Below are positions 34,072-41,803 of a DNA stretch of 55,448 bases, in pieces. A program made the translations under genes and the position numbers. Location of the stretch: the NCBI GenBank assembly GCA_024276425.1, contig JAJRXF010000175.1, positions 1 through 55,448 of the forward strand, in the 5' to 3' direction. The DNA is from Actinomycetes bacterium. Lineage in GTDB: Bacteria > Actinomycetota > Acidimicrobiia > Acidimicrobiales > SZUA-35. The notes under the pieces were generated by a model, which was not told the DNA's origin, ran no database searches, and saw only the letters and a program-made list of their open reading frames with translations. The stretch's first letter is position 1, and every line of letters begins with the position of its first letter.

Positions 34072-34968
34072 CTACTCTGCTCGCTTGCGGCGCCGACCAC
34101 TACGCGCTCGGCCTCCGGTTGTGTTCGGATCTCGAAACTCGCTGATCCACGCCGAACAATTCGCATCGGTGCCCATCAAGACGTTGGCGGCCATGACCGC
34201 AGTCTTTGCCTCGGCATGGAGGGGATTCATGATGGCCGAGGTCATCCCCGAACCAATGGCCATGGCCAGGAAGCTGCCGGTGATGTTGTGGCGATTGGGT
34301 AGTCCGAAACTGACATTGGAGGCGCCACAGGTGGTGTTGACACCAAGCTCATCACGGAGCCGGCCCACCAGGGTAAAGACCTGCCGGCCAGCGGTGGCCA
34401 TGGCCCCAATGGGCATGACCAAAGGATCGACAACCACATCAGAGGTTGGGATGCCGTGATCGTTGGCCCGCTGAATAATCCGCTTGGCAACTTCGAAACG
34501 AACATCTGGGTCTTCCGATATTCCGGTGTCGTCGTTGGAGACAGCGACAACGGCGGCACCGTGTTTGGCCACGAAGGGGAGGACCCGTTCCATTACCTCT
34601 TCCTCTCCGGTAACGGAGTTCACTAACGGTTTGCCTTCATAAACGGAGATTCCGGCTTCGAGGGCTTCGATGATGGATGAGTCGATCGAAAGGGGAACGT
34701 CGGTCACCGATTGGACCAACTTGATGGCCTTTGCCAACAATGCCGGCTCATCCGCGAGGGGAATTCCGGCGTTGATGTCCAACATGTGGGCGCCAGCGGC
34801 CACCTGCGATAACGCATCGGCCTCGACCCTACTGAAGTCGCCATTCTTCATCTCCTGGGCGAGAAGCTTTCGCCCGGTCGGGTTAATGCGCTCACCGATC
34901 ATGACGAAGGGCTGGTCGAAGCCAATCACTACTTCCTTGGTGGCTGAGCTGAGAACTGTGTGGGTCAT
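34072..34968 (-). CDS. mtgA: Methyltetrahydrofolate:corrinoid methyltransferase (pterin-binding)
   Basis: 298 residues from ATG 34968, which directly follows the stop of the corrinoid-protein gene. The pterin-binding barrel shows FVMIGERINPTGRK, HMLDINAGIP, PLSIDSS and NVSFGLPNRHNI, matching AcsE/MtgA/MtvA-type methyltransferases. It would move the methyl group from the methyl-corrinoid to THF, making 5-methyl-THF for the MetF-like enzyme. A Lys/Arg-rich C-terminal tail (RARSGRRRKRAE) is unusual and echoed by the basic N-terminus of the MttB-type partner. Confidence 0.86.
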   Translation of the reverse strand: MTHTVLSSATKEVVIGFDQPFVMIGERINPTGRKLLAQEMKNGDFSRVEADALSQVAAGAHMLDINAGIPLADEPALLAKAIKLVQSVTDVPLSIDSSIIEALEAGISVYEGKPLVNSVTGEEEVMERVLPFVAKHGAAVVAVSNDDTGISEDPDVRFEVAKRIIQRANDHGIPTSDVVVDPLVMPIGAMATAGRQVFTLVGRLRDELGVNTTCGASNVSFGLPNRHNITGSFLAMAIGSGMTSAIMNPLHAEAKTAVMAANVLMGTDANCSAWISEFRDPNTTGGRARSGRRRKRAE

Positions 34969-34969
34969 A

Positions 34970-35704
34970 TCAGGCTGCATTTCGTCGTTCGGCGATGAGT
35001 TCGGTTGCCATGGATGCGGCAATTGCTGCGTCTCGGCAGTAACCGTCGGCCCCGATGGCTTCCCCAAACTCTTCGTTCAGTGGGGCTCCGCCGACAAGCA
35101 CGATGTAGTCATCGCGCATACCACGTTCGCGGAGGGTATCGATAACAACCTTCATATAGGGCATGGTGGTGGTCAGCAAGGCCGAGAGACCAAGAATATC
35201 GGGCTTGTGTTTCTCCAGAGCCTCGATGTACTCATCCACATCGGTATTGATACCAAGATCAACAACTTCGAACCCGGCACCTTCCATCATCATGGCCACC
35301 AGGTTCTTGCCAATATCGTGAATGTCTCCTTTGACGGTGCCAATGACGACAGTACCGATTGGTTCTGCTCCGGTTTCGGCGAGCAGGGGACGCAGGATCG
35401 CCATGCCTGCCTTCATGGAGTTAGCCGACAACAGCACCTCGGGAACAAAAAGAATGCCGTCACGAAAATCGATGCCGACAATACGCATGCCTTCGACCAA
35501 CACGTCGCCGAGAACCTTCTCGGCGTCCCAACCCCGAGACAACAAAATTTTGGTCCCCTCCGCGATTTCCTCCGCCAGCCCGTCATAGAGGTCATCCATC
35601 ATCTGAGTTCGGAGGTCGGCATCATCCAGAGTGGTCAAGTCAACTTCTTCGTCCTCAAACTCATCCCCGTCTTCAACAGCACCCGTACTCAACTCGTCGG
35701 CCAT
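34970..35704 (-). CDS. mtgC: Corrinoid (B12-binding) protein of the methyltransferase system
   Basis: 244 residues from ATG 35704, with a G-rich ribosome-binding stretch and an alternative GTG 12 bases earlier. An acidic N-terminal extension (about 1-30) precedes a helical cap domain and a Rossmann B12 domain with the cobalt-ligating motif Asp127-x-His129-x-x-Gly132 (GDIHDIG). It shuttles the methyl group between the MttB-type and MtgA-type enzymes. It is the first gene of the operon mtgC-mtgA-mtgB-betA and lies just downstream of a tandem operator. No reductive activator (RamA-like) gene is in the window. Confidence 0.9.
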   Translation of the reverse strand: MADELSTGAVEDGDEFEDEEVDLTTLDDADLRTQMMDDLYDGLAEEIAEGTKILLSRGWDAEKVLGDVLVEGMRIVGIDFRDGILFVPEVLLSANSMKAGMAILRPLLAETGAEPIGTVVIGTVKGDIHDIGKNLVAMMMEGAGFEVVDLGINTDVDEYIEALEKHKPDILGLSALLTTTMPYMKVVIDTLRERGMRDDYIVLVGGAPLNEEFGEAIGADGYCRDAAIAASMATELIAERRNAA

Positions 35705-35761
35705 CGACACCCCCACTTACCGAAACCAGCCCTCCAGCTCAGAAGAGAAGAGAGCCGATCT

Positions 35762-35796
35762 GTTCTACAATGTGGAACAGTACCGTATCACGGAAT
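35762..35796. promoter_or_regulatory. Tandem operator: two 17-bp palindromes with 18-bp spacing
   Basis: GTTCTACAATGTGGAAC (35762-35778) and GTACCGTATCACGGAAT (35780-35796) each match GTNCYGYANNRYGGAAC with one mismatch. They lie 58 bp upstream of the corrinoid-protein ATG, between the two minus-strand operons. Third occurrence of the same paired arrangement in the island. Confidence 0.7.
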
Positions 35797-35826
35797 CCAA
35801 ACCCCGTCGAGAGCACCTTGCTTTCC

Positions 35827-36810
35827 TCATGACCGGTCTCTATCCAACTGCTCTTGGCGAGTGCGCTGTTTGGCTAGCAAGTCTCCGGCTCCCCAGCGAC
35901 GGTCTTCTAATGCCAGGAGGATGGCCGCTAGATTGTCGTCTCGGATGCGCTCCAACTCTCTAATCGTGTACTGGCCGGACTGTTCATCTGACTGATCGGC
36001 AATGCGGTCAATCAACTCATCACTCAGTTCGGGGACGTCGGTCAATCTGGTCCACGGCCAGTTGAGGGCCTCCCCAAACTGGGCAATAAAGTGACGCATA
36101 CCGGCCTCGCCACCAGCCACTCGGTACGTCTCATACAAGCCCATTTGAGCCCAACGCAAACCAAACCCAAACCGAATGGCGTCATCGATCTCCTCGGTTG
36201 TAGCCACTCCATCGTTGACAAGCCACAATGCCTCTCGCCACACTGCCTCCAACAGACGGTCGGCAATAAAGGCGTCAATCTCGACTCGGACGTGGAGGGG
36301 TTTCATACCAACAGATTCGTACAGCCTCAGGGCTGAGCAGATCGATTCCGGTGACGTTTGCTGGCCTCCGACAACCTCGACCAAGGGGAGCAGATAGACC
36401 GGGTTGAAGGGATGACCAACCACGAGGCGCTGGGGATGTTCCAGCCTGGCCTGCAAATCGGTCGGCTTGAAGCCCGAGGTTGAGGACAAGATCAAGGCCT
36501 CTGGCGATGCCTCTTCCTCGATCTCGGCCAGGACCAAACGTTTCGTTTCCAACCGCTCCGGAACACATTCCTGAACAAAATTGGCGCCAGACACCGCTTC
36601 GGCCACTGAGCCGACCAGTCGCACCTGCCCCTGCCGGCCGGTATCCAGACCAAGGATGTCCCAAGCCCGCGTGGCATTGGCGTGAACCTCGCCCAGTATC
36701 CGCTCGGCTTCGGGTGCCGGGTCGCTGACCCAGACATTAAACCCACTGAGGGCAAAGCGAGAGGCCCAACCACTGCCGATGACCCCACAACCAACAACCG
36801 CCACTCTCAT
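35827..36810 (-). CDS. lcdH: L-carnitine 3-dehydrogenase (3-hydroxyacyl-CoA dehydrogenase family)
   Basis: 327 residues. An N-terminal NAD-binding Rossmann motif GCGVIGSGWA (8-17), then GHPFNPVYLLPLVEVVGG, and the C-terminal GFGLRWAQMGLYETYRVAGG typical of carnitine dehydrogenases. It oxidises L-carnitine to 3-dehydrocarnitine with NAD. Its ATG overlaps the stop of the BKACE gene that acts next in the pathway. Last gene of the Rieske-GS-BKACE-lcdH operon. The gene symbol follows family usage; cdhA is the Pseudomonas name. Confidence 0.86.
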   Translation of the reverse strand: MRVAVVGCGVIGSGWASRFALSGFNVWVSDPAPEAERILGEVHANATRAWDILGLDTGRQGQVRLVGSVAEAVSGANFVQECVPERLETKRLVLAEIEEEASPEALILSSTSGFKPTDLQARLEHPQRLVVGHPFNPVYLLPLVEVVGGQQTSPESICSALRLYESVGMKPLHVRVEIDAFIADRLLEAVWREALWLVNDGVATTEEIDDAIRFGFGLRWAQMGLYETYRVAGGEAGMRHFIAQFGEALNWPWTRLTDVPELSDELIDRIADQSDEQSGQYTIRELERIRDDNLAAILLALEDRRWGAGDLLAKQRTRQEQLDRDRS

Positions 36811-37715
36811 CAGTCGGGCCCTTGAAGCTGGAGCTGGTCTCGAACCTCACCGGGCCCCAGGATCGCCACATTCATACCTTCCAGGATGGCGACCGCTCGA
36901 CGAACCAGTTCCTCGTTGCTAGCCAGCGTTCCCCTTCCCAGGTAGAGGTTGTCCTCCAACCCAACCCGAACATTCCCCCCCGCGAGGGCCGCAGCGGCCA
37001 CATATGGCAACTGTTTGCGACCAATGGAAAAAGCCGAAAACGTCCAGCTTTCGGGAACGTTGTTGACAAAGGCCAGGAGGGAGTTGAGGTCGTTTCCTGC
37101 CCCCCACGGAACACCCATACACAGTTGAACCATCACCGGATCGTCGATCAGTCCCTGCTCAACCAAAGACCGGGCGAACATCATGTGACCAAGATCAAAC
37201 AGTTCGAGCTCGGGACGAACACCAAGATCCTGAACCAGCCTGGCCATGGCCTTGAGGGTGGAGGGCGAGTTAACCATGATGTAGTCGCCTTCACCAAAGT
37301 TCATGGTTCCACAATCCAGGGTGCAAATCTCCGGGCGGAGTTCGGCCACATGTTCCAGCCGCTCGCTTGCGCCAGCCATGTCCGTGCCGGTCTCATCCAA
37401 CGGAATGGGGAGCTCGGCCGAACCAAGCGTTAGGTCTCCTCCCATGCCTGCGGTCAGGTTGATTACCACGTCGGTGCTATCGGCTCGAATACGTTCCACT
37501 ACCTCCTGGTAGTAGTCAAGCTTGCGCGACGGCTCACCACTGAGCGGATCGCGCACATGGATGTGAACAATGGCAGCCCCAGCCTTTGCTGCGGCAATAC
37601 AATCACGGGCGATTGCGGCTGGGGTGACCGGAACCTTGTCGGACTTGTTGGTGGTGTCTCCACTTCCAGTAACCGCACAGGTTATGAAAACGCGATCGCT
37701 CATCAGGCGAGTCAT
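36810..37715 (-). CDS. Beta-keto acid cleavage enzyme (BKACE/DUF849), probable dehydrocarnitine:acetyl-CoA cleavage (CdhC-like)
   Basis: 301 residues, TIM barrel of the DUF849 family. Zn-ligand and active-site signatures are visible: ITCAVTGSGDT, VHIHVRDP (His-x-His), ICTLDCGTMNFGEGDYI, ELELFDLGHM and VRVGLEDNLYLGRG. The family condenses a beta-keto acid with acetyl-CoA. CdhC members take 3-dehydrocarnitine and give acetoacetate plus betainyl-CoA. Immediate coupling to the carnitine dehydrogenase gene supports this role. ATG 37715 follows AAGGAAG. The betainyl-CoA thioesterase (CdhB) is not visible here. Confidence 0.85.
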   Translation of the reverse strand: MTRLMSDRVFITCAVTGSGDTTNKSDKVPVTPAAIARDCIAAAKAGAAIVHIHVRDPLSGEPSRKLDYYQEVVERIRADSTDVVINLTAGMGGDLTLGSAELPIPLDETGTDMAGASERLEHVAELRPEICTLDCGTMNFGEGDYIMVNSPSTLKAMARLVQDLGVRPELELFDLGHMMFARSLVEQGLIDDPVMVQLCMGVPWGAGNDLNSLLAFVNNVPESWTFSAFSIGRKQLPYVAAAALAGGNVRVGLEDNLYLGRGTLASNEELVRRAVAILEGMNVAILGPGEVRDQLQLQGPD

Positions 37716-37742
37716 CTGGCTTCCTTCATCGGGTGAATAACG

Positions 37743-39158
37743 CTAGAAAAGACTGAAATACTCCTGGTGCTCCCAATCGGTAACGGCCGCTTGGAAGCGG
37801 TTGATCTCGAACCGCTTGATAGCCACTAGGTAGTCGACAAATCGGTGGCCTAACGCCTCACGATAAAAAGCACTGCTGTCAAGTTCGTTCACCGCCTCGG
37901 ACAGGCTGGCCGGCAGGCCCGGGACACGGTCACTGTAGGGTTCATTCGTTGGTGGGGGCGGCTCAAGTTTTCGCGCCATACCGTCCAGACCACAAAGAAT
38001 CTGCGAAGCAAGAAAGAGGTAGGGATTGGCTGCCGGTTCGCCAGCCCGGTTTTCGATTCGTGATGCCTCATCACCCACACCGCCCAGTACGCGAAGCATG
38101 GCCCCACGATTGTCGCGGCCCCACGAGAGACGATCCGGAGCAAGGGTGTTGGGATGGAATCTCTTGTAACCGTTGATAGTTGGGGTGGAAAACACGCAGG
38201 AGGCTCCGGCATGCTCAAGCAGTCCGCCAACATAGTGCCGCCCGGCCTCCGATAGGAGTTGCTCATCCTCGGAGGGAGCAAACACATTTCCGCCGCTTCG
38301 GGGGTCGACCAAGGACTGGTGAAGATGCCAGCCGTTGGACATGACGTTGGGCAGCCCAGGTCGACACATGAAGGTGGCGTGGTAGCCATGACGACGACAG
38401 ATCTGGCGGACTGCAGAGCGCAAAGTCACAAGGTCATCCGCAGCCTCAAGGGCACCGCTTACCCCAAAGGTGAGTTCGCATTGGGACGGGCCGAACTCTA
38501 CCTCCATTGAACGAAGTGGTAGTCCAAGTCCCGAGAGGTGGCGGTGCAACTCCTGATAGATGTCATCCCATTGATCCAGAACCGAGTCGGTCAGGTACTG
38601 ATAGCCAAGTGTCACTGGGTTAACGGCGGGAGGACAATTTGGCTGTGTGGCGTCGGCAAAGCTGGGGGTTTGAGGCATTTGCAGTTTGAAGATCGAGAAC
38701 TCAATTTCCAAACCACACCGGAACTCCAAGCCCACCCCCTCCAGTTTGACCAGAGCTTGGCGAAGCACGTTGCGGGTATCGAAGAGATTTGGGGCGCCAT
38801 CGGGGTCGACTAGGTCACAAAGAATCGACGCCGTTCGTTCGGCCCAGGGCAACACCCGAAAAGTTGAAAGATCGGGCATCATGACCACGTTGGCCGCGCC
38901 CGAGAACTCATCCATCTCCAAACCGGCTCCCCGCTGCCACACGGGAAATGCAGTGCGGTGGGAGGTATCTTTGAGTAGGAGCGAGGATGGCATGGTGCAG
39001 CCTCGCTCGACCACCGCTTGCAGTTCGTGCGCGACCAAGGCTTTACCCCGAAGCACCCCATGCTGATCGGCAAAGTTGAATCGAATCAGCTCGATCTGAT
39101 GCTTGGCGATCTGGTCCTTCACCGTGGCCAGAAGGTCTTGATTGGTGGATTGGCTCAC
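37743..39158 (-). CDS. Glutamine synthetase-like ligase (probable gamma-glutamyl-amide synthetase)
   Basis: 471 residues with beta-grasp and catalytic domains of the GS fold: FNFADQHGVLRGKA, GLEIEFSIF, SMEVEFGPSQCELTF, NGWHLHQSL and SRIENRAGEPAANPY. It lacks the consensus of biosynthetic GlnA and looks like the catabolic group that joins glutamate to amines (PuuA, GmaS, IpuC or aniline TdnQ types). It overlaps the Rieske oxygenase gene by four bases, an association known from amine-oxidising systems. The substrate may be an amine released from betaine or carnitine, but this is inference. Confidence 0.8.
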   Translation of the reverse strand: MSQSTNQDLLATVKDQIAKHQIELIRFNFADQHGVLRGKALVAHELQAVVERGCTMPSSLLLKDTSHRTAFPVWQRGAGLEMDEFSGAANVVMMPDLSTFRVLPWAERTASILCDLVDPDGAPNLFDTRNVLRQALVKLEGVGLEFRCGLEIEFSIFKLQMPQTPSFADATQPNCPPAVNPVTLGYQYLTDSVLDQWDDIYQELHRHLSGLGLPLRSMEVEFGPSQCELTFGVSGALEAADDLVTLRSAVRQICRRHGYHATFMCRPGLPNVMSNGWHLHQSLVDPRSGGNVFAPSEDEQLLSEAGRHYVGGLLEHAGASCVFSTPTINGYKRFHPNTLAPDRLSWGRDNRGAMLRVLGGVGDEASRIENRAGEPAANPYLFLASQILCGLDGMARKLEPPPPTNEPYSDRVPGLPASLSEAVNELDSSAFYREALGHRFVDYLVAIKRFEINRFQAAVTDWEHQEYFSLF

Positions 39159-40510
39159 TCCGAATGGCTCGCTGAACTACCTGGGGTGGCTAGGTCGCGA
39201 TCCCCCAGCGACCAGGGGGCCCGCTCGCGTCGTTGTTTCTCCCACCCAATCCAGTCATCGGCCCAGGAGTCGGGGTGGCCAAAAGCGTCGGTTGCCGCGG
39301 GGCCAATAATGGTGGCCGACTCCGCCTCGGAGTAGCGCAAGGGCGGGCTTTCCCCGTTGTCTAGCGCAGCCATGCCCGCCTCGAACAGTCGGCGAAACTG
39401 AACGATGCCGATGTCAAGTTTGGACAGGTGTTCCTTGGTTCGGTCCGCGATAGGTCCCAGAGACTCGACCGCCCACTGGTCATGAACATTGATGTCATAG
39501 CCCATGCCGGTGTAGACCTCGGTGGCCTGCTGCGCGGGGTCGAAGCCGTAGTTGTTGGACTTGTTCAGCTTTGACCGGTAGCTGGGCAATTCGATTTGGG
39601 CCACCCGCTGTTCTCGCATAGTTTCGCGGTCAACCTCATCGGTGAAGCTGGTGAAAATAGCATACCAATAGGTCGTGGTGTCGTTGATGGGGACGTGCCA
39701 TTGGGTAATGACCATGTCCCGACTCATGGGAATTGTAATGGCGTTGGGAAAGACACAGTTGGTGACCCGAACATGCAACTGGTCGTCGCTGATCTGTCGC
39801 AGGGTGATCAGGCGCAGTCCAAAATCGGTCTTGTCGACCTTGATTGATGGCCGCGGATAGTCCCGGAGCAGGCGGGTGATGGGAATGTCAGAATCGGCCG
39901 CCTTGTCGCGGAACTGCTTACCGTACTGCTCGTCGGGGTCTTCGTCGATGAAGAACCGATGCAAGAACGACGCATGGCTGGGATCGATGCCGACCTCCAT
40001 GGCCTGCATCCAGTTGCATTCCAGCAGCCCCTTGAAGGCAAAGGTGTGAGACTCGGGTGCGGCGAAGGCATCGAGGGAGGGAACCGGAGGCGGTTCTCCC
40101 TCGCCCAGGTAGGCGAACACAATCCCGTTGCGTTCGACACAGGGATAAGCCTTCTGGGACACATTAAGGTGGAACTTCGAACCGACCGGTTCAGCCCCCT
40201 GTTCGATGCACCGACCATCGGCGTCGAAAAGCCAGCCATGGAAGGTGCAACGCAACCCACCACCTTCAAGCCGACCAAAACACAGGTCGGCCCCACGATG
40301 GGTGCAGTGACGCTCCATCAGGCCATAGCGGCCGAACTCGTCTCGGAACAAAACTAACTCTTCACCCAGCAGGGTCACCGCAATCACCGGGCGGCTTTGC
40401 TCCAACTCCTCGACCAGCGCGGCGGGCTGCCAATAGCTGCGCAACAGGGCACCGCCTGAGGTCCCGGCACCGGTTTGTGTCAAGCGATTGTTCTGTTCCT
40501 GAGTGACCAT
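39155..40510 (-). CDS. Rieske non-heme iron oxygenase, catalytic subunit
   Basis: 451 residues. The Rieske cluster motif is Cys69-x-His71-x16-Cys88-x2-His91. The catalytic domain has GIDPSHASFLH, giving bridging Asp176 and iron ligands His179 and His184. The overall pattern resembles phthalate-4,5-dioxygenase-type alpha subunits. The bridging residue is Asp, unlike the Glu of carnitine monooxygenase CntA, so CntA identity is unlikely. No reductase or ferredoxin partner is adjacent. First gene of the operon running to lcdH; its promoter carries two TGGTACGTACCA palindromes. Confidence 0.84.
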   Translation of the reverse strand: MVTQEQNNRLTQTGAGTSGGALLRSYWQPAALVEELEQSRPVIAVTLLGEELVLFRDEFGRYGLMERHCTHRGADLCFGRLEGGGLRCTFHGWLFDADGRCIEQGAEPVGSKFHLNVSQKAYPCVERNGIVFAYLGEGEPPPVPSLDAFAAPESHTFAFKGLLECNWMQAMEVGIDPSHASFLHRFFIDEDPDEQYGKQFRDKAADSDIPITRLLRDYPRPSIKVDKTDFGLRLITLRQISDDQLHVRVTNCVFPNAITIPMSRDMVITQWHVPINDTTTYWYAIFTSFTDEVDRETMREQRVAQIELPSYRSKLNKSNNYGFDPAQQATEVYTGMGYDINVHDQWAVESLGPIADRTKEHLSKLDIGIVQFRRLFEAGMAALDNGESPPLRYSEAESATIIGPAATDAFGHPDSWADDWIGWEKQRRERAPWSLGDRDLATPGSSASHSE

Positions 40511-40620
40511 GGCTTTCCCCTTCGGCCCTACCCTTCAACGGTGGAGTCGGAAGGCTCTCCGAGTGTAGGAAAGGACCCTCGACCGGTCCAGCCCGATGAA
40601 CTTCGATCGATCCGACTCCA

Positions 40621-40632
40621 TGGTACGTACCA
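40621..40632. promoter_or_regulatory. GntR-type palindromic operator, copy 1
   Basis: Perfect 12-bp palindrome TGGTACGTACCA in the 192-bp divergent promoter between the Rieske and oxygenase operons. It fits the GT...AC half-site pattern of GntR-family operators. The GntR/UTRA regulator encoded at 42363 is the likely binder. Confidence 0.7.
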
Positions 40633-40651
40633 ACGATGTCCCCGCCCCGTA

Positions 40652-40669
40652 GAGTGGTACGTACCACTC
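40652..40669. promoter_or_regulatory. GntR-type palindromic operator, copy 2
   Basis: Perfect 18-bp palindrome GAGTGGTACGTACCACTC containing the same TGGTACGTACCA core (40655-40666). Its centre is 34 bp from that of copy 1 and about 40 bp upstream of the ATG of the oxygenase gene at 40703, a good position for repression. Confidence 0.72.
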
Positions 40670-40702
40670 ATCCGATCTGTCTCAGGTCCTGGAGTTCACA
40701 CC

Positions 40703-41803
40703 ATGTTGATTACCGACATCACCCACAATGCCAGCTGGCTCAACCTCCAGTTTTCAAACGGGTCACAGGCGAGCTATTTGGCGAGCTGGCTGCGAGACAA
40801 TGTCGCCGTTGGCCGCCACCAATCTGGCGGCCAAAGAACCTTTGACATCAACCTCATCGACCCAGTAACCATTTCGGGTGCCAACCTGGAGCAGGGACAG
40901 GTCAAGGTCAACTTCGATGGGCACGAACCGTTCTTTTTTGACCCCTACTGGCTCAGCAAATTTTCTCAGCGCGAGATCCCCGGAGCCGTGCCCGGTGGAC
41001 GTCCCCCGATCCACTGGGGGTCCGAAATGCAAAGCCAGCTTCCCTGGTTTGACTACCAGGACGCTCGGACCAACCAGGGCGTTCTCGCTGACCTCTTGGA
41101 AAGCGTGCTCATCAAGGGCTTCGTCCTCTTGGACCGAGTTCCCTCTGTCCCCGAGACAGTTCTTGACGTGGTTGATTTGTTCGGCTTCGTTCGCGTCACC
41201 AACTATGGGGCCCTCTTTGACGTTCGCGTCAAGCCCAACCCGGCCAACCTCGCGTTCACCAGCCAGACCATTGGCATGCACACTGACAACCCGTATCGAG
41301 ATCCCGTTCCGGGATTGCAACTTCTGCACTGCCTCATCAACGACTCCGACGGGGGCGAGAACCAACTGGTCGACGGATTCGCTGTGGCCAGCCAAATGCA
41401 GAGTGCTCACCCCGATGCCTTTCAGATGTTGCTGAACACTCCAGTCGAGTTCCGCTACTTTGAACCAGGATTAGCTGACCTGTGCCATCGAACTCCGTTG
41501 ATCACGGTCCGGGATGGCCTCATCACCGAAGTTCGTTACAACGCTCGCTCCATCCAGACCATTGACGTTTCGGCTACGGAGATGGCCAGCTTCTATGAGG
41601 CCTATCGCATCTTTGGCCAGGCCCTCCACAACGATTCCGCCAAAGTCGAATTTCGGTTGGAACCCGGCCAGATGATGATTTTCGACAACCAGCGGGTGCT
41701 TCACGGTCGCTCCTCCTACGGGGAGGGCGAACGTCACTTGCAAGGCTGCTATGCCGACAAGGACTCGCTTCGCTCCACCTTGCGACTAATGGGTCGATCA
41801 TGA
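40703..41803 (+). CDS. Gamma-butyrobetaine-hydroxylase-like Fe(II)/2-oxoglutarate oxygenase, TmpA-like candidate
   Basis: 366 residues from ATG 40703, with GGAG eight bases upstream. An N-terminal DUF971-like domain (1 to about 95) precedes the double-stranded beta-helix TauD/BBOX domain with Fe ligands His193-x-Asp195 and His334 (GMHTDNPYRDPVPGLQ; FDNQRVLHGRSSYGEG). The Cys-x-Cys-x-x-Cys zinc site that human and many bacterial BBOX proteins have after WLRDN is missing (here VAVGRH). It is coupled by a four-base overlap to a PhnZ/TmpB-like HD oxygenase, exactly the pairing of TmpA-TmpB, which convert 2-(trimethylammonio)ethylphosphonate to glycine betaine. The carnitine-forming BBOX reaction remains possible because carnitine genes lie on the opposite strand. 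Confidence 0.8.
   Translation: MLITDITHNASWLNLQFSNGSQASYLASWLRDNVAVGRHQSGGQRTFDINLIDPVTISGANLEQGQVKVNFDGHEPFFFDPYWLSKFSQREIPGAVPGGRPPIHWGSEMQSQLPWFDYQDARTNQGVLADLLESVLIKGFVLLDRVPSVPETVLDVVDLFGFVRVTNYGALFDVRVKPNPANLAFTSQTIGMHTDNPYRDPVPGLQLLHCLINDSDGGENQLVDGFAVASQMQSAHPDAFQMLLNTPVEFRYFEPGLADLCHRTPLITVRDGLITEVRYNARSIQTIDVSATEMASFYEAYRIFGQALHNDSAKVEFRLEPGQMMIFDNQRVLHGRSSYGEGERHLQGCYADKDSLRSTLRLMGRS

Noticed and set aside
34056-34072. A seventh copy of the GTTC/GGAAC palindrome upstream of the MttB-type gene
   Set aside because: Only about 12 of 17 positions match, it has no 18-bp partner, and the sequence is explained by the AAGGAG ribosome-binding site on the minus strand.
39155-40510. Carnitine monooxygenase CntA
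   Set aside because: The bridging residue between Rieske and iron sites is Asp in the standard DPSHASFLH context rather than Glu, and no CntB reductase gene is next to it.
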